Shown here: piece by piece, positions 1 to 8,106 of the stretch
How positions within the stretch are numbered: position 1 is the stretch's first letter
How the letters are laid out: the number at the start of each line of letters is the position of its first letter
Assembly: GCA_963742655.1 (NCBI GenBank)
Contig: CAVUMM010000008.1
Span: 248,001 to 312,000, forward strand
Direction of reading: 5' to 3'
Source: JAICLK01 sp963742655
GTDB taxonomy: Bacteria; Patescibacteriota; Saccharimonadia; Saccharimonadales; UBA4665
Length of the DNA: 64,000 nt
Notes under the pieces: generated by a model
Seen by the model: the letters and a program-made list of their open reading frames with translations, nothing else
Told to the model about the DNA's origin: nothing
Databases searched by the model: none
Position numbers and translations under genes: made by a program

Positions 1-100
1 CGGCATGGCTGCGTTCGCCGTCTTGCGCATACGGCTGCAGGATCTCGTTATTTGTTGCAGCCTGATTTTTCTGCTTCTTGCCAAAAGGTAACAGTCGCAT
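1..100 (-). CDS. N-terminus of an unidentified protein, cut by the window edge
   Basis: The reading frame opens at an ATG (complement of 98-100) and continues past base 1. About 33 residues are visible, beginning MRLLPFGKKQKNQ and rich in Lys, Gln and Asn, with no recognisable domain. A purine-rich AAGGAAGG lies about 10 nt before the ATG as a plausible ribosome binding site. The gene follows the MarR gene by 19 nt on the same strand, so the two are probably one operon. MarR genes often precede a drug or solute exporter, but nothing in the visible part shows that. Confidence 0.6.
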   Translation of the reverse strand, partial: MRLLPFGKKQKNQAATNNEILQPYAQDGERSHA

Positions 101-119
101 AACTAATACATTCCTTCCT

Positions 120-584
120 TTATTTTTTCAGATTTCGACAGTTTGTTTCCAGATATGTCAGCATTTTCTGCTGTACCCGCAGGAATATTGCCAGCTCATT
201 ATCATCCAAATCCGCCACAACCTTGGCGAGCAAGGCTTGCTTTTTACGTTTCAATAGCACTACCGTTTCATTGCCGGATTTGGTTAAGGCAACCACAATG
301 ACACGGCGATCCGTATCGTTTGACGATCGTTCAACGTAGCCGGCCTGTACCATTGCTTCGATGAGCTGCGTAATAGCCCCGGGCGTTAAGCGCATTTCAC
401 TGGCCAGGGTTTTAAGGCTGACTGGCTGCAGGCGTTCGACGGTATGTAACAAATGCAGCTGTGAAGGGGCAACGCCTAGATCGTCAAACGCGCGCATAAT
501 ATATAGATGCATCATGCGCTGAGTCAGTGCAGTGGTGGCGAACAGGTCCTGTAATTTTTTGTCGCGCGAGCTCATAAAAAACAT
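120..584 (-). CDS. MarR-family transcriptional regulator
   Basis: A 154-residue protein with the size and layout of MarR repressors: N-terminal helix, winged helix-turn-helix around residues 50-95 (LKTLASEMRLTPGAITQLIE, then the wing with SSNDTDRRVIVVALT) and a C-terminal dimerisation helix. The D-x-R motif of the wing (NDTDRR) is present. MarR proteins bind palindromic operators as dimers and usually release DNA when they bind small phenolic or lipophilic ligands. It precedes the truncated gene at the left edge by 19 nt and probably regulates that operon. The first ATG is at 584; a second at 575 (MSSRDKK) is equally possible, and neither has a clear Shine-Dalgarno. Confidence 0.9.
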   Translation of the reverse strand: MFFMSSRDKKLQDLFATTALTQRMMHLYIMRAFDDLGVAPSQLHLLHTVERLQPVSLKTLASEMRLTPGAITQLIEAMVQAGYVERSSNDTDRRVIVVALTKSGNETVVLLKRKKQALLAKVVADLDDNELAIFLRVQQKMLTYLETNCRNLKK

Positions 585-606
585 CCAATTAGTATAGTTA
601 CTAAAA

Positions 607-636
607 AGTATATAGTATAAAGTAAATTATCGTCAA
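607..636 (-). promoter_or_regulatory. Promoter of the MarR operon
   Basis: On the minus strand TTGACG (complement of 631-636) is followed after 18 nt by TATACT (complement of 607-612). Predicted transcription start is near 600, giving a leader of 15-25 nt. AT-rich direct and inverted repeats between the -10 and the start codon could hold a MarR operator. Confidence 0.6.
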
Positions 637-695
637 GCTGCTTAATCGATTAAACAAAGTACTTGCGGTAAAATCGCTTGAAACGGCAAAAGTGG

Positions 696-1259
696 CTACG
701 CCGCCGCAGCGTACGCTGTTTCATCGGCAACTTCAAACCAAACGACTGGTACGTCGCTACCGGCAACTCCAGCCCTCATCGCGAGGCTGCCGATAACTGA
801 TAAACCCATTCCGCGCTCCCGTAACCCTTCGATACATTCATTGTCGTAGTCGTCGCCGTTCAATCCATTACCACCGGAAACTTTGGTAAATTTCTGAGAA
901 GGTGTACGTATTTTGGCAGGTTCGGCATTTTCTACTATTCCTACGAATACGGTCGCATCAATTTTTTGTCGAAGTAACCATTGCACGAAAGTGCGCTGCT
1001 TCGGGTGGCGACCAATTACAGCACGCTGCAGACCCCCGTGTTCCACCGCATTAGCCAGTGCTTCGTGTAAACAACGTACAAATGTATCATTTACCCCTTC
1101 GGACGCACCATCATTGTTGAGAGCATTGGATGCCAATTCGCGCAAATCGCTCAATGCAGAAGGATCGGTTGACCGATCAGCTTCTTCGCTGTCGCCGAAT
1201 GGGTAAAGTACTGCAACCGTCTCATAGGTCGGTACACTTCTATGGCAGGGCAATTTCAT
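696..1259 (-). CDS. RsbW-like anti-sigma factor / HATPase_c serine kinase
   Basis: A 187-residue protein with the GHKL ATP-binding fold of anti-sigma kinases. The N-box is visible as HEALANAVEHG (about residues 65-75) and the G-box as RERGMGLSVIGSLA (about 147-160). Related RsbW/SpoIIAB proteins bind a sigma factor and phosphorylate an anti-anti-sigma factor of the STAS family. No STAS protein, sigma factor or phosphatase lies nearby, so its partners are unknown. A loop with GGNGLNGDDYDNE sits between the two boxes and is longer than usual. Start is the ATG at 1259; there is no strong ribosome binding site. It is monocistronic. Confidence 0.8.
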   Translation of the reverse strand: MKLPCHRSVPTYETVAVLYPFGDSEEADRSTDPSALSDLRELASNALNNDGASEGVNDTFVRCLHEALANAVEHGGLQRAVIGRHPKQRTFVQWLLRQKIDATVFVGIVENAEPAKIRTPSQKFTKVSGGNGLNGDDYDNECIEGLRERGMGLSVIGSLAMRAGVAGSDVPVVWFEVADETAYAAAA

Positions 1260-1406
1260 GATCGAGAATTCTTAAACGAAAGCTGTTTAGCTTAATAATA
1301 GTTTAGAAATAATAGTTTGGTTTAATCAAATAATACCACAAATTTAATGTAATTGCAACGAATTAAAATTAACGTTCGAAACCTGTGGATAAATTTGGAA
1401 GCAGGG

Positions 1407-1434
1407 TTGAAACGCTTACGGATAGTGCTACTAT
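1407..1434 (+). promoter_or_regulatory. Putative promoter of the secreted His-rich peptide
   Basis: TTGAAA at 1407-1412 and TACTAT at 1429-1434 are separated by 16 nt, followed by a 30-nt leader with a GGGAGGG ribosome binding site just before the ATG at 1471. Confidence 0.4.
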
Positions 1435-1470
1435 GTATAAGTAACTTAAAGTATACGGGAGGGCAACAAT

Positions 1471-1755
1471 ATGAATTTACAAAGCAGAATCGAACAAAAG
1501 CTAATGCAATACCGGCTTTTGTTAAGCGGTATTGCGGTTTTGATGACAGCAATGTTTGCTACAACAGCCGGCGCGGCCGCTATGTCAAATGGCAATTCGC
1601 ATGATAATTACAACAGAAATAGCGATTATAGCCACAGCCAAAATTATAAGAGTGACTGTCCAAGGCACTATGTGAAGCCAGTTAAAGTTTACTTCAATGA
1701 CTGCCACCACAATTACTGCTGCCACCACTGGAAGTGTGAGCACAACAGTTGGTAG
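1471..1755 (+). CDS. Small secreted His/Cys/Asn-rich protein
   Basis: A 94-residue protein with a signal peptide: a charged N-terminus, a hydrophobic core (LLLSGIAVLMTAMFATTAG, about 18-36) and an AAA cleavage region near residue 37. The mature part is Asn/Ser/Tyr-rich and ends in a dense His/Cys cluster (DCHHNYCCHHWKCEH), which suggests binding of a transition metal such as zinc or copper outside the membrane. That is inference; I recognise no family. GGGAGGG lies 8 nt before the ATG. The gene is monocistronic, with its own promoter and a downstream terminator, so it is probably well expressed. Confidence 0.75.
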   Translation: MNLQSRIEQKLMQYRLLLSGIAVLMTAMFATTAGAAAMSNGNSHDNYNRNSDYSHSQNYKSDCPRHYVKPVKVYFNDCHHNYCCHHWKCEHNSW

Positions 1756-1802
1756 AAAGCCGTCGCAACGTTAGCAGTTGGCTGTAGCTAGCAATTATTC
1801 TT

Positions 1803-1840
1803 GAGTGGATTGTGAGTTATAACGCGATCCACTCTTTTAT
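1803..1840 (+). terminator. Rho-independent terminator
   Basis: GAGTGGAT (1803-1810) pairs perfectly with ATCCACTC (1827-1834) across a 16-nt loop and is followed by TTTTATT. It ends transcription of the small secreted protein gene. Confidence 0.75.
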
Positions 1841-1888
1841 TAACAATGTTGCAAGCAGATAAACAGTATGACCTAAGTATTGCGAAAT

Positions 1889-2572
1889 CTAATCGTCTAA
1901 TTTGAGAGCCTGGGTAATAGTGTGGGGTAGCAGGCGTACAAAACAAACCGCCATCAGGCCGACGGCAAAACCGCCTATTACATCTGCCGGCGTATGAACG
2001 CCTAAATATAAGCGCGACCACGCGACAGCCATAATCCAGACAACCGATACCCATCGCCATTTAGCAGGCACGGCAAACCAGAGCGTTAGTGCGAGCGCGG
2101 TCGCTGCCGCCATGTGACCTGATGGAAAACCGGGGCCCGTTTCGATAACTCGCTGGTGCAGATTACCATTCAGCATTACTATTGGGCGCGGCTCATTTAT
2201 AATTTTCTTGATGATATAAAATACCGCGACAGTTCCTCCGGCGGTAAACAAGAAGCGCCAAGCCAAACGGAATTTTTTAAAAATCGCAGCGATCAGCACA
2301 CACGCCGCAATCGGATAGGCGCTGCCCAAGGCTTCCGTGCCCCAAATAGCGGCTCTGGTAAATCCGTGCGGCAGCTGCAGGTTGTTAATACTATGAAAAA
2401 CGGTTGCCTGTATCCCGCGGATTTGGTGTGTGTGCGCTGCAAAAGCGCTGATCATGAAAAGTATCAGGCCAATACAAAAAGCTATCCATAAGCCGGTATT
2501 ATTTCGGGTTTCATTTTCAATTTCGTGTTCTTCTTTTTGTGCCGCATGAATACGGTGTGTATATATTGCCAT
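1889..2572 (-). CDS. PAP2-family membrane phosphatase
   Basis: About 227 residues with five or six membrane segments and the three PAP2 signatures: KKIINEPRP, PSGH and SRLYLGVHTPADV, which supply the Lys/Arg and two catalytic His residues of acid phosphatase-type lipid phosphatases. Relatives dephosphorylate phosphatidate, undecaprenyl pyrophosphate or phosphatidylglycerophosphate on the outer face of the membrane. I chose the ATG at 2572 (MAIYTHRI). The frame stays open to an ATG at 2626, but the extra 18 residues look unlike a membrane protein start. Neither start has a clear ribosome binding site. UppP-type recycling is the most useful guess in a wall-making bacterium. Confidence 0.85.
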   Translation of the reverse strand: MAIYTHRIHAAQKEEHEIENETRNNTGLWIAFCIGLILFMISAFAAHTHQIRGIQATVFHSINNLQLPHGFTRAAIWGTEALGSAYPIAACVLIAAIFKKFRLAWRFLFTAGGTVAVFYIIKKIINEPRPIVMLNGNLHQRVIETGPGFPSGHMAAATALALTLWFAVPAKWRWVSVVWIMAVAWSRLYLGVHTPADVIGGFAVGLMAVCFVRLLPHTITQALKLDD

Positions 2573-2700
2573 GCATGTTAGTGTAGCAGAACTTTGCCCG
2601 ACTTTTTCTAAAAATGGCACATACATATGTATCGAGCACTATAAGTTTTCGCACCATGAAAAAACATCACAAAACGAGTCGGGATGCAATGGTTTCAAAC

Positions 2701-2734
2701 AAAATTATTTTTTACCGACACGTTTTTCTGTCGG
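2701..2734 (-). terminator. Rho-independent terminator of the VOC gene
   Basis: On the minus strand CCGACA, an 8-nt loop and TGTCGG (complement of 2715-2734) are followed by TAAAAAATAATTTT. It lies just after the 3' end of the VOC gene and before the PAP2 gene. Confidence 0.65.
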
Positions 2735-2759
2735 CGTAACTAAACTTGACTAACCAGGC

Positions 2760-3122
2760 TTACGCTTTCCAAGGTGTGGACAGCTGGAAGAAATTGCCGT
2801 CGGGGTCGGCTAGGGTAGCCAGCCAGCCGCCGGATTCGTCCATACTTGGCTGGTACGGCTCCGCGACGACTGTAGCGCCCAAACCTTTAAAACGCTCAAA
2901 ATCTCCCTTGACATCACTCGTTTCGAGCATGATCATAATCCGGCCAGGCATGTCGTTTTTGCCGTTTACTTCGCTGTGCGGGCCGATTACCAACATACCG
3001 CCACTGATGTCAAATCCGTACCAGTCTTTTTGCTGCCAACCAGGTTCGCCGAAAAGTTTGGCATAAAATTCGCCTAAAACCTTTGAATTTTCTGATCCCA
3101 ACATGACGCCGCTTAACTTCAT
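2760..3122 (-). CDS. VOC-family (glyoxalase/bleomycin-resistance fold) protein
   Basis: A 120-residue single-domain protein with two beta-alpha-beta-beta-beta modules. It opens MKLSGVMLGSENSKVLGEFYAKLFG and closes with the usual VOC ending DPDGNFFQLSTP. Metal ligands are not all obvious; the final Glu is replaced by Gln (FFQL), so a metal-free or different chemistry is possible. The start is decided by a strong ribosome binding site: GAGGAGG lies 5 nt before the ATG at 3122, so the longer frame from 3146 is not used. Substrate unknown. Confidence 0.85.
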   Translation of the reverse strand: MKLSGVMLGSENSKVLGEFYAKLFGEPGWQQKDWYGFDISGGMLVIGPHSEVNGKNDMPGRIMIMLETSDVKGDFERFKGLGATVVAEPYQPSMDESGGWLATLADPDGNFFQLSTPWKA

Positions 3123-3308
3123 ACGTACCTCCTCGTTAGTTACCATGCCATGTAAAGTGTATCAGCTGGAGTATCATAATCGCCAGCGTGTCTCGACAAA
3201 ATAAATAATGTCGTACGATATCCGTGAAAAATTCAAGTTGGTATTCCTGAATTCCACCTCCAAACGCAACATAACCATGAATAACTAAAAGCATCCCTGT
3301 TCTTCCGG

Positions 3309-4349
3309 TAGACTGGTTGTTACTAAGCAACAATCTAACCGAAGGAGACAGAGATGCACTCTCATCTTACACAACACCAACGTATTGAGCTAAGCCTACT
3401 GTTGAGACTTGGCCGCAGTCAGCGGGCAGCCGCAATGGTATTGGGCGTAAGCCCAAGTACCGTTTGCCGGGAATTACAACGTAACTGCAAGGCCGGTGGC
3501 CACTACCATGCCACCTATGCACGCATGCAGACAGCTGCCAGGCGGCTTCTGGCTAACCAGGCTTTCAGGAAGCTCGTCACCAACCCAGCGCTGGCGTGTC
3601 TCATTGCCGGTAAGCTGGTCCATGAGCAATGGTCGCCGGACCAAATAGCCGTTTGGTTGAAACAAACCAGGCAGACTATCCGAGTCTGTGCCCAAACTAT
3701 CTATGACTGGATCTACCGATTTCGACAAGACTTGGTCATCCACTTACGCTCCAACAAGCAACGCTACCGTCGTACAAGAGCCAACACCCTGCGGAAGAAG
3801 TACCGGGCGGCTCTTTTTGCCGAGCGTCGGATCGACCACCGACCAAGCAGTGTTGATGGCCGACACTTCTACGGCCACTGGGAGGGTGACACGATAGTCA
3901 GCGGTTCACACCGGCCGGGGCGTATTGGCACTTTGGTAGAGCGCAAGAGCGGCTACTTACTGGCTTTCCTACTCCCCGACGGTGACCATAGTCATTTTGC
4001 CCGGGCAGCGGCAGCTGTCCTTGCCAATATACCGCTACGCTACCGGCGAACCATGACACTAGACAACGGCCTGGAGATGCAGGGCTACACTCTGCTTGAG
4101 CGCTTAAGTGGTATCCGTGTCTACTTTGCCTATCCCTACCATTCATGGGAACGAGGTACTAATGAGAATGCTAACGGGTTGCTCAGGCAATATTTCCCGA
4201 AACGCAGTGACTTGGGTCTAGCGACCCAAGCACAGCTTGACCATGCCGTCACCTTACTGAATACTAGACCACGGAAACGGCTGGGCTACCGGACGCCGGC
4301 AGAGGTATTTGAGTCTAAGTGGTAGTGTTGCGATTTGGATTAGAGTCTA
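3309..4349 (+). mobile_element. IS30-family insertion sequence (bounds tentative)
   Basis: The element is defined by its transposase gene. Possible imperfect inverted repeats are TAGACT...GCAACA from 3309 and its inverted counterpart ending at 4349, which share the outer TAGACT and an inner GCAACA at equal spacing but differ between. I see no convincing target-site duplication, so the ends are uncertain. A length near 1.04 kb suits the family. It sits 34 nt upstream of the unknown paralogue pair and may influence its expression. Confidence 0.45.
3354..4325 (+). CDS. IS30-family transposase
   Basis: A 323-residue protein, the usual length. It has an N-terminal helix-turn-helix (RSQRAAAMVLGVSPSTVCREL, about 21-41) and an RNase H-like DDE domain with D179 (HWEGDTI), D237 (LDNG) and E270 (GTNENANGL). 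The frame is intact with no stops, so the element may be active. The ribosome binding site GAAGGAGA lies 6-10 nt before the ATG. IS30 enzymes transpose through a circular intermediate with abutted ends. Confidence 0.95.
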   Translation: MHSHLTQHQRIELSLLLRLGRSQRAAAMVLGVSPSTVCRELQRNCKAGGHYHATYARMQTAARRLLANQAFRKLVTNPALACLIAGKLVHEQWSPDQIAVWLKQTRQTIRVCAQTIYDWIYRFRQDLVIHLRSNKQRYRRTRANTLRKKYRAALFAERRIDHRPSSVDGRHFYGHWEGDTIVSGSHRPGRIGTLVERKSGYLLAFLLPDGDHSHFARAAAAVLANIPLRYRRTMTLDNGLEMQGYTLLERLSGIRVYFAYPYHSWERGTNENANGLLRQYFPKRSDLGLATQAQLDHAVTLLNTRPRKRLGYRTPAEVFESKW

Positions 4350-4382
4350 AGATTCAAGTGCCGATGTTGTTACATTGGTTAG

Positions 4383-5678
4383 ATGCCTATGAATCAGCAG
4401 ATAATCGCCATGCTAAATCCGGTTGCCGGGTCAGATAAGACACCGTTCCGTTGGTGTACACCTCATGATTTTTTGCACGTACGTGAAGATACACCGCGCT
4501 TCCATTTTGTAAATAGCGTTATGCCACATGTAACGAAAGCAAGTGATTCGGAGCTGCGCATCGTTAATCGCAACTATCAGGCATGGGCAAATCTCGCAAA
4601 CTTTTTTACGTGGTCGCCCGAAGCAGTAAGTAAGGCCGCTTTTTGTGAAGTCGTTGGCTCGAGAGCAGAGAAACACATCACGGCTTTCGTGGCGCAGCAA
4701 TTCGGTAATAACCAGCATTTTGTTTTGACGCGCGGCACCAAACACTCAGCCGCGATCTTTGATAATGTTGCGGCGGTACGATTTGTCACGGGCCTGTGTT
4801 TATTTAGTGATAGTAACCTAACGGCTATCGCCAGTGACGGTAACGCTACAAACATCCTCAATGCCCGGCATGCGATTACGCGGAAAATAGTCGATATTAT
4901 CAGTGGGCCCGAACTGAGTCTGTACGAGATCGAGTCAAGCGTCAGACTTTCCAAAAATATTGCCGATATCGCGAAGTTTCTGCCCAGCGATATTTCGATA
5001 GCCATTACGCTGGATGTGCCGCGCGTGCAGTATTATTGTTATTTAATTGATGCGTACGAGAAAAATTATGTCGAACGAGATCTGTTGATGCGTTGGTTCG
5101 AGCTTGTGGATCAAAGACATTCAATGGTCGCGGCGTTTATGCGTTGTCAAATTGGAAAATGGTTCCTAAGCAATCGCTTGCCAAAACCGGATATAGATAT
5201 AGGATCTGGCCTGGATGCGGTCAGCGATTCCATTCGTGTAGGAATTACGAACGGACGAGTGCCGACGCCGGCCGAACTCGCTTTATTGCTTGCCAAAAAC
5301 AACGACATCTGGCTAGCGGCCGAGCAGGTGTCTGAATCTAAAACTTTTGAGGATATTATTTACCGCAGTTATTGTATTGAGCAATCACGCTCGGTTATTG
5401 ATCCGAAGAACGAAGTTGTCTCAAAAATTTTGACTATCGCGGTAGATAATCGTGAGGAACAGCGTATTTATGAACGCTCACACGGATTGATTAAGCAGTT
5501 GCGGGTTGCCGGCTCGCTACAAGTGTCGCCACTTATCGGGTTTTATCCGCTCGAGCCAATCTTTGTGGCGAACGTGCCGCGCTTCGCGCTCTACTATGGC
5601 GATCTCGGAAAATGTTTCGTTGATGAAACAGGATCGGAATATACACCGTCAGAGTTAGTTTCGGCTATTTACGATTAA
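4383..5678 (+). CDS. Unrecognised protein, first of a tandem paralogue pair
   Basis: A 431-residue soluble protein with no signal peptide or clear membrane segment and no family I recognise. It is clearly paralogous to the next gene. Shared blocks include VRFV(T/S)GxCLFSD, LSxYEIE(S/A)S(V/I)RLS, ITLDVPxxQYYCYL, LPKPxID, DVENREEQRIYE-like VDNREEQRIYE, and a C-terminal YPLEx(I/F)xVAN(V/I)P with a following GLY or ALYY. The conserved acidic, Arg and Tyr/Cys positions suggest an enzyme. The start is the ATG at 4383, with an alternative at 4389; no strong ribosome binding site. It follows the IS30 element by 34 nt and precedes its paralogue by 124 nt. The adjacent exporter suggests a small-molecule product, which is inference. 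Confidence 0.8.
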   Translation: MPMNQQIIAMLNPVAGSDKTPFRWCTPHDFLHVREDTPRFHFVNSVMPHVTKASDSELRIVNRNYQAWANLANFFTWSPEAVSKAAFCEVVGSRAEKHITAFVAQQFGNNQHFVLTRGTKHSAAIFDNVAAVRFVTGLCLFSDSNLTAIASDGNATNILNARHAITRKIVDIISGPELSLYEIESSVRLSKNIADIAKFLPSDISIAITLDVPRVQYYCYLIDAYEKNYVERDLLMRWFELVDQRHSMVAAFMRCQIGKWFLSNRLPKPDIDIGSGLDAVSDSIRVGITNGRVPTPAELALLLAKNNDIWLAAEQVSESKTFEDIIYRSYCIEQSRSVIDPKNEVVSKILTIAVDNREEQRIYERSHGLIKQLRVAGSLQVSPLIGFYPLEPIFVANVPRFALYYGDLGKCFVDETGSEYTPSELVSAIYD

Positions 5679-5802
5679 TGATCATGATGACAGGCGCAGC
5701 AAAAGCTTAAGCCGCATCATGATACAATGTTAATACAGAAAAGTCCTGCGTAATAAGCCTGCTTTTATAAAGCATGCGCTTATGCTGAACTTATAGAAAA
5801 TT

Positions 5803-7137
5803 ATGACAGAAAACAGTGCTCAGACATTTGCCTTACTGGACGTATCGAATACTTCCTCTGGTCATACGGCGTTTAAGTTATATAGCCCAAGCGATTTCAT
5901 CAGGCCGTTATCTGCGGCGCCGAACTTCAGTTATGTCACCGCGGCTGACGGTTTTCACACGGCCCACCGTACCGTAGAAAGCAATCACCAAACCTGGGTT
6001 TTATTGTCAGAATTTTTTACATGGTCAGCCGACGACATTATTCCTGCTGCGATGTGTGATACGGTCGGTACGGCTGGAGACGCTTACATTACCCCGTTTA
6101 TTGAAGCGTACATTGGCCGCAACCGTCATTTTGTTTTTGCACGCGGCTTCAAGCATTTGCTAATACACCCGCAAAAGATTGAAAAGGTACGATTCGTCAG
6201 CGGTACATGCTTATTCAGTGACAGACATCTTCAGGCTATCTGCCGCGACGGTAGCAGAATGAGTCTTCTGAATCCGCGCGTCAAAATCGAAAAGACGATC
6301 GACAAAATTATCGTCAATCCGGCATTAAGTTTTTACGAAATAGAAGCGAGTATCCGATTGTCGCGCTTGTTGACCGACCTAGTCCTCAGCCTGCCGAAGG
6401 GTCTACCTGCTACTATAACGCTCGACGTCCCGCACGGGCAGTATTATTGCTACCTGCTTAATGCGTATCAGAATGGTTTCGTTGGTCGTGACCTGTTGTT
6501 GTACTGGTTCCAAATTGTGCACGAACGACACTCGCAGGTAATAAATTACATGCGGCGGCAACTTGATTTTTGGTTCACTGCTGCCGGGTTGCCAAAGCCG
6601 GCAATAGATGTTTCGGGCGCCTTAGCGCCGGTCGGCGAATTTTTGTTGGCCTCAGTAATGACCGGTAAAGTTCTGAAACCACCCGATCTCGTTGCAAAGC
6701 TTGCGGACTACGACGAGATTTGGAGTTTAATCGGCAAAGTTGCGCCACCAGAATCTTTCCTGGAGCTGATTTATATCAGCTATAACTTGGAGCAACTTCG
6801 CAGCAGTTTGAGTATTCGAACAGCTAATGATCCGTTGACTCTTACGATTGATGTCGAGAACCGTGAGGAGCAACGTATATACGAAAGTTCGCTTCGGCTT
6901 TTGCCAAAAATTCATTTCATGCAGCCAGCAGCAATCGCGCCGATTCTCGGTTGTTATCCGCTCGAACGATTCCTGGTGGCGAACATTCCAAAGTGGGGCC
7001 TGTATACCAGTGATCCGGGAAACAGTTTTATTGACCAAAAGGGCAAGGTTTATTCGGCAGCCGAGCTGCTTGGAGCGGTTTACGGCCAGCAACCAGTCGA
7101 AAATAACGTCAGTCAAGCGACCGCGAAGGCAGTCTAG
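5803..7137 (+). CDS. Unrecognised protein, second of a tandem paralogue pair
   Basis: A 444-residue paralogue of the preceding protein, alignable along its full length, with a different N-terminus and a short low-complexity C-terminal tail after GAVYG. The same conserved blocks are present (VRFVSGTCLFSD, FYEIEASIRLS, TLDVPHGQYYCYL, VENREEQRIYES, CYPLERFLVANIP). The two proteins are diverged enough to suggest an old duplication and different roles, or a heteromer. The ATG at 5803 has no Shine-Dalgarno; AT-rich TTATAG lies at 5791-5796. The stop is 2 nt before the EamA transporter gene, so the two are translated from one message. Function unknown. Confidence 0.8.
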   Translation: MTENSAQTFALLDVSNTSSGHTAFKLYSPSDFIRPLSAAPNFSYVTAADGFHTAHRTVESNHQTWVLLSEFFTWSADDIIPAAMCDTVGTAGDAYITPFIEAYIGRNRHFVFARGFKHLLIHPQKIEKVRFVSGTCLFSDRHLQAICRDGSRMSLLNPRVKIEKTIDKIIVNPALSFYEIEASIRLSRLLTDLVLSLPKGLPATITLDVPHGQYYCYLLNAYQNGFVGRDLLLYWFQIVHERHSQVINYMRRQLDFWFTAAGLPKPAIDVSGALAPVGEFLLASVMTGKVLKPPDLVAKLADYDEIWSLIGKVAPPESFLELIYISYNLEQLRSSLSIRTANDPLTLTIDVENREEQRIYESSLRLLPKIHFMQPAAIAPILGCYPLERFLVANIPKWGLYTSDPGNSFIDQKGKVYSAAELLGAVYGQQPVENNVSQATAKAV

Positions 7138-7139
7138 AG

Positions 7140-8060
7140 ATGTGGTTGGTTTTAAGTCTTTTTGGCGCACTGCTTTTTGCCAGCACGACGTTTTTTGACA
7201 AGTTTTTACTTAGTAATGTCACGCGCCATTTTTCTGCGAGCGCGTATGTTGTGCTGTCTGGCATTGCCGGGGTGCCGTTCATGCTAATGCTATATGCGTT
7301 GGCACGACATTCGATCGGCTCGTATTCGATCGCCAACATGCTGAGTGCCTTGGCTGCTGGATTGCTGCTAGTTTCTGGTTATTACCTGTATTTTCGGTCG
7401 CTGACGATAGCGGACGCTTCGTTAGTTGCCGTTTTGTTTCAGCTGGCGGTAGTAAGCAATCTTATTCTTGGTTGGATATTGCTGGATGAGCATCTTAGCC
7501 CGATTAGCCTGACGGGACTTTTTTTGGTTCTGCTTGGCACGGTGTCCGTAAACCTTGAAGTTCGAAAGGGCGCGCTTTTTTTCGAGAAGCGAGTGTTTTT
7601 ACTAATGTGTATTGCTGCGGTTCTAGTGTCTTGCAGTGACATATTGTTTAAACATACGGCTCTCGAAAGCAACTACCTGGCGACACAGTTTTACGCGTAC
7701 TGTGCCTTGAGCTTGACTGCGGCCGGCGTCTTTATTTGCAGTCATACTCCACGGCAACAATTTCTAAATTTTGTACGAAAAAAGCACAAACCTACGCTGC
7801 TAGCATTCTTTAACGAGCTGACAAATGTCGGGGGTATTATGGCTGTAAGCTATGCGCTCTTGCTCGCTCCGGTCGCGTTGGTGCAGGCGACCGTAGGTTT
7901 CGAGGCCGTCTATGCCGTTTTGATCGGCACGATGATAACTAAATTTTTCCCGAAATTAATGAAAGAAAATAGCGGCAAACGCCACATTGCATTACGATAC
8001 GCATCGGTCGCTATCGTCGTAATCGGCACGGCAATGCTTGCTTTTAGTACCGGTACTTAA
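7140..8060 (+). CDS. EamA/DMT-superfamily transporter
   Basis: A 306-residue protein with about ten hydrophobic segments in two homologous EamA halves (first half about 3-140, second about 152-300), the usual architecture of drug/metabolite exporters. The halves carry typical SLVAVLFQLAVV and ALVQATVGFEAVYAV helices. It begins 2 nt after the second unknown paralogue and probably exports, or imports, a compound linked to the pair. A perfect 11-bp stem-loop follows the stop codon. DMT proteins move amino acids, nucleotides, sugars or drugs; the substrate cannot be read from sequence. Confidence 0.85.
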   Translation: MWLVLSLFGALLFASTTFFDKFLLSNVTRHFSASAYVVLSGIAGVPFMLMLYALARHSIGSYSIANMLSALAAGLLLVSGYYLYFRSLTIADASLVAVLFQLAVVSNLILGWILLDEHLSPISLTGLFLVLLGTVSVNLEVRKGALFFEKRVFLLMCIAAVLVSCSDILFKHTALESNYLATQFYAYCALSLTAAGVFICSHTPRQQFLNFVRKKHKPTLLAFFNELTNVGGIMAVSYALLLAPVALVQATVGFEAVYAVLIGTMITKFFPKLMKENSGKRHIALRYASVAIVVIGTAMLAFSTGT

Positions 8061-8078
8061 AAATACGAGTGGTTGGCG

Positions 8079-8106
8079 ATCGGTATTGTTGTGTCACAAT
8101 ACCGAT
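8079..8106. terminator. Stem-loop between convergent genes
   Basis: ATCGGTATTGT (8079-8089) and ACAATACCGAT (8096-8106) form a perfect 11-bp stem with a 6-nt loop between the convergent EamA and Crp/Fnr genes. There is no clean U-run on either side, so it may be a weak bidirectional terminator or a 3'-end stabiliser. Confidence 0.5.

Noticed and set aside
913..1206. Open frame on the plus strand opposite the anti-sigma kinase gene
   Set aside because: It is an antisense shadow of a gene with clear GHKL motifs and has no ribosome binding site or protein-like composition.
5776..5790. CGCTTATGCTG also found at 11456 and 15700 in front of genes
   Set aside because: An 11-mer seen three times can be chance, and it probably reflects extended -10 promoter sequence rather than a new regulatory motif.
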